Below are positions 37,993 through 39,715 of a stretch of DNA of 39,715 nucleotides, piece by piece. Location: positions 1 to 39,715 of the forward strand of contig JAFUSQ010000062.1 in NCBI GenBank assembly GCA_017467605.1. The letters are read 5' to 3'. Under the pieces are notes generated by a model. That model saw nothing but the letters and a program-made list of their open reading frames with translations, did no database searches and had not been told where the DNA came from. Position numbers and translations under genes: made by a program. Numbering within the stretch: the stretch's first letter is position 1; every line of letters begins with the position of its first letter. The stretch comes from a bacterium. Its GTDB lineage: Bacteria > Cyanobacteriota > Vampirovibrionia > Gastranaerophilales > Gastranaerophilaceae.

Positions 37993-38862
37993 TTACTTTA
38001 ATGAATTTGGAAAATCCATTTGTTTAAACAGTTCATCTACTTTTTTAATAACTTTTTCATGCTGAGTAGCAATGATATTGTTATTTACCTGTTTTACCAA
38101 TAGTGCACACAAATATTTCTTATACTCATCTTTTAAATTGTTTTCTTTAGCATAATTAAATATACGCATATAAACATCAAACATATCCAATATATTATCA
38201 CTGCCTGCCATTGCACTTGTTACAATAGAATTTGTACGTTTTCGATAGTTATATAAACAATCTTCGGTATAATAAAAACTTTTATATTTTGTAAAATATT
38301 TAAAATAAAACTCGGTTTCTTCAAAACATAATCCGTCAGGGAATCTTATTTCATCTTTTTTTATATTATCTAACTTATATACCTTATTCCAAGCATATGT
38401 CGAATATTTCACTATACTATCAGGGGTTACTTCATAAAAACCGTTTGAATTTAAAATGTATTTTTCATCAAACATTTTTTTTATTTTATCTGATGCGTGA
38501 ACAAAAGTATTAAACCATATACTATCAGCATTAGTTTGTTCTACTTTTTCGTTTAATATCTCTAAAGTTCTTAAATCAATCCAATCATCTGAATCAATAA
38601 ATAATACATAATCACCTTTTGCATTATCTATTCCGGTATTTCGAGAAGTTGATAAGCCTTTATTTTTTTCATGAGTTATTATTTTGATTCGATTATCTTT
38701 TTTAGCAAATTTTTCAGCTGTTTCTCTTGATTTATCATTCCCGCAATCATCTACACATAAGCATTCGAAATTTGAATATGTTTGATTTGTTATACTTTCC
38801 AAACATTTTTCAAAATATTCTTCTACATTATAAAAAGGTACTATTAATGAAAATTTAGGCAT
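37993..38862 (-). CDS. Family 2 glycosyltransferase
   Basis: 289 residues. GT-A fold: FSLIVPFYNVEEYFEKCLES at the N-terminus, ECLCVDDCGNDKS, NKGLSTSRNTGID and the metal-binding DXD-type FIDSDDW (Asp90, Asp92). WNKVYKLDNI and GLCFEETEFYFKYF fit the acceptor half of capsule/LPS-type enzymes. It transfers a sugar from a nucleotide sugar, probably to a surface glycan; no other glycan genes are in the window. It overlaps the TPR-like gene upstream by 8 bases, so the two are coupled. Confidence 0.9.
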   Translation of the reverse strand: MPKFSLIVPFYNVEEYFEKCLESITNQTYSNFECLCVDDCGNDKSRETAEKFAKKDNRIKIITHEKNKGLSTSRNTGIDNAKGDYVLFIDSDDWIDLRTLEILNEKVEQTNADSIWFNTFVHASDKIKKMFDEKYILNSNGFYEVTPDSIVKYSTYAWNKVYKLDNIKKDEIRFPDGLCFEETEFYFKYFTKYKSFYYTEDCLYNYRKRTNSIVTSAMAGSDNILDMFDVYMRIFNYAKENNLKDEYKKYLCALLVKQVNNNIIATQHEKVIKKVDELFKQMDFPNSLK

Positions 38863-39448
38863 TAACTACTCCATACAATTCTATTTTGATAGCTTTTTGC
38901 ATATATTTTAATGTTGTATAATAATCCTCAAACGCTTCATATACCCTTGCTAAACCCCAATTATAATGAGCATTATCTTTCATTTGCGGTTCAATCTCCT
39001 GATATATTTCTAAAGCTCTTTCCTTGTTTTCATAACCTTTCAAATAAGTATCTGCTATGTTCTGAATAAACAAATAATTTCCGGTCCAATTGTGCAACTG
39101 ATTATTTATAATTATTACATCTTCATATTTTTTCTCATCTATCAGTATTTTTGAGTAATCCTGATATTTTTGGATTAAGTTACTCTTTAGCAGAATTACA
39201 TATTCTAACGGTTCAAACCCATCAGGCAGCAAACTAAAATCTGTTGTTTTGTTATTTAAAATATCGATTATATTTTTGTCATAATTATCAGCATCAGATA
39301 AAATATCAGCCCTAATTTTTGAACCGACATTTATCAAATCGCAATACTCTTTTTCTAATTCGCGAAAATCATTATACTGCTTACCTTCTATTGCTTCGCA
39401 GGATTGCTTGTAATCATTTAATCGTTCTTTTATTGTTTGTATACTCAT
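38855..39448 (-). CDS. TPR-like helical protein
   Basis: 197 residues, all helical, no signal peptide. C-terminal repeats resemble TPRs: YLFIQNIADTYLKGYENKERALEIYQEI and YNWGLARVYEAFEDYYTTLKYMQKAI. The N-terminal half (1-95) is unassigned. It precedes the glycosyltransferase gene with an 8-base overlap. A TPR protein beside a GT2 enzyme often acts as a scaffold or acceptor-binding partner (inference). The ATG follows an AT-rich region without a good Shine-Dalgarno. Confidence 0.72.
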   Translation of the reverse strand: MSIQTIKERLNDYKQSCEAIEGKQYNDFRELEKEYCDLINVGSKIRADILSDADNYDKNIIDILNNKTTDFSLLPDGFEPLEYVILLKSNLIQKYQDYSKILIDEKKYEDVIIINNQLHNWTGNYLFIQNIADTYLKGYENKERALEIYQEIEPQMKDNAHYNWGLARVYEAFEDYYTTLKYMQKAIKIELYGVVNA

Positions 39449-39474
39449 TTTTTAGTTATATTGTAACACAAAAT

Positions 39475-39510
39475 GTCATTCTGAGGGAACGCAAGTGAGC
39501 GAAGAATCTC
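39475..39510 (+). repeat. Interspersed repeat GTCATTCTGAGG...GAAGAATCTC
   Basis: A 36-bp unit whose outer parts (ATTCTGAGG and GAAGAATCTC) are also at 19087-19113. A further GCCATTCTGAGGG begins at 39694, at the window edge. A common type of intergenic repeat in bacteria. Confidence 0.65.
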
Positions 39511-39527
39511 AATATTGTTCAAAGACT

Positions 39528-39554
39528 GTTAAGACCGCTAAGACCGTTAAGTCC
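39528..39554 (+). repeat. Three 9-bp tandem repeats
   Basis: GTTAAGACC, GCTAAGACC and GTTAAGTCC in direct succession. They lie between two interspersed repeats in a non-coding stretch. Confidence 0.7.
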
Positions 39555-39591
39555 AATACGGTGCTGAAGCACATATTAATAAATCGTAAAT

Positions 39592-39688
39592 GTCATTGCG
39601 AGGAGCAAAGCGACGAAGCAATCCAGTCGTTTTTGTACGAATTTTTCTGGATTGCCACGCACTCACTGTCGTTCGTGCTCGCAATGAC
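39592..39688. repeat. 97-bp MITE-like palindromic element
   Basis: GTCATTGCGAG (39592-39602) and CTCGCAATGAC (39678-39688) are perfect terminal inverted repeats. Inside, CAATCCAG (39619-39626) pairs with CTGGATTG (39647-39654). This GTCATTGCGAG-type repeat is widespread in intergenic DNA of many bacteria. The final 39449-39715 stretch holds only repeats. Confidence 0.82.
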
Positions 39689-39715
39689 GGGTTTGCCATT
39701 CTGAGGGCAATGTCC

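Noticed and set aside
37871-38065. Plus-strand reading frame across the riboswitch
   Set aside because: It is the antisense of the cobalamin aptamer and of the glycosyltransferase end.
1-39715. CRISPR array or prophage
   Set aside because: No regularly spaced repeats, cas genes or phage structural genes were seen; the only tandem repeat is 3 x 9 bp at 39528.
1-39715. Recoded genetic code (TGA or TAG as sense)
   Set aside because: All recognisable genes end at ordinary stops at expected lengths.

Overview
The window is AT-rich, densely packed bacterial chromosome. It most resembles a gut Gastranaerophilales (Vampirovibrionia/Melainabacteria, the non-photosynthetic relatives of Cyanobacteria); this is inference, no search was run. 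The clues are several prepilin-like proteins with an N-terminus close to AFTLAEVLITIGIIGVV, membrane proteins with an N-terminal SFTG motif, the MEP isoprenoid enzyme IspG, PBS-lyase/HEAT-like repeats, and anaerobic metabolism (class III ribonucleotide reductase, rubrerythrin, iron-sulfur flavoproteins). The standard bacterial code reads through every gene.

Layout. 1-5330: a YuiF/NhaC-type transporter behind a strong terminator, an XRE regulator, two unknown proteins and an ACE-like M2 peptidase with a membrane-anchored partner. 5565-8446 (-): an operon for a small secreted protein, a TPR protein and a GHL10 glycosidase-like protein. 8537-12352: ispG, a phosphoesterase, an EF-hand protein and mnmE. 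12386-28920: four head-to-head cassettes, each a prepilin-like gene on the minus strand facing a small HTH regulator on the plus strand, with other genes between them: two SFTG membrane proteins, a HEAT-queC-DUF366-SPOR operon, nadE, a zinc-ribbon/pilin chimera, an ICMT-like methyltransferase and mscL. 28984-29070: tRNA-Ser(UGA). 29256-34808: a redox-defence island with a Cys14 HxlR regulator, rubrerythrin, an MBL-fold protein, an aldo/keto reductase, two iron-sulfur flavoproteins, an anchored flavodoxin, an exported CMD-cupin protein and the relic of a short-chain dehydrogenase. 34979-37986 (-): nrdDG behind a cobalamin riboswitch and a perfect consensus promoter. 37993-39448: a GT2 glycosyltransferase and a TPR-like protein. 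The window ends in interspersed repeats.

The best candidate for an undescribed system is the pilin/HTH cassette. Four copies with unrelated-looking regulators each carry an inverted repeat in the shared intergenic region, in three cases over the pilin core promoter and in one in the likely 5' leader. All four pilins have Ala instead of Gly at the predicted peptidase site. Three of the four HTH genes have no Shine-Dalgarno sequence while all four pilins have good ones. This looks like a family of separately switched surface or secretion pilins. The second strongest signal is B12 control of class III ribonucleotide reductase, which predicts a B12-dependent class II enzyme elsewhere in the genome.
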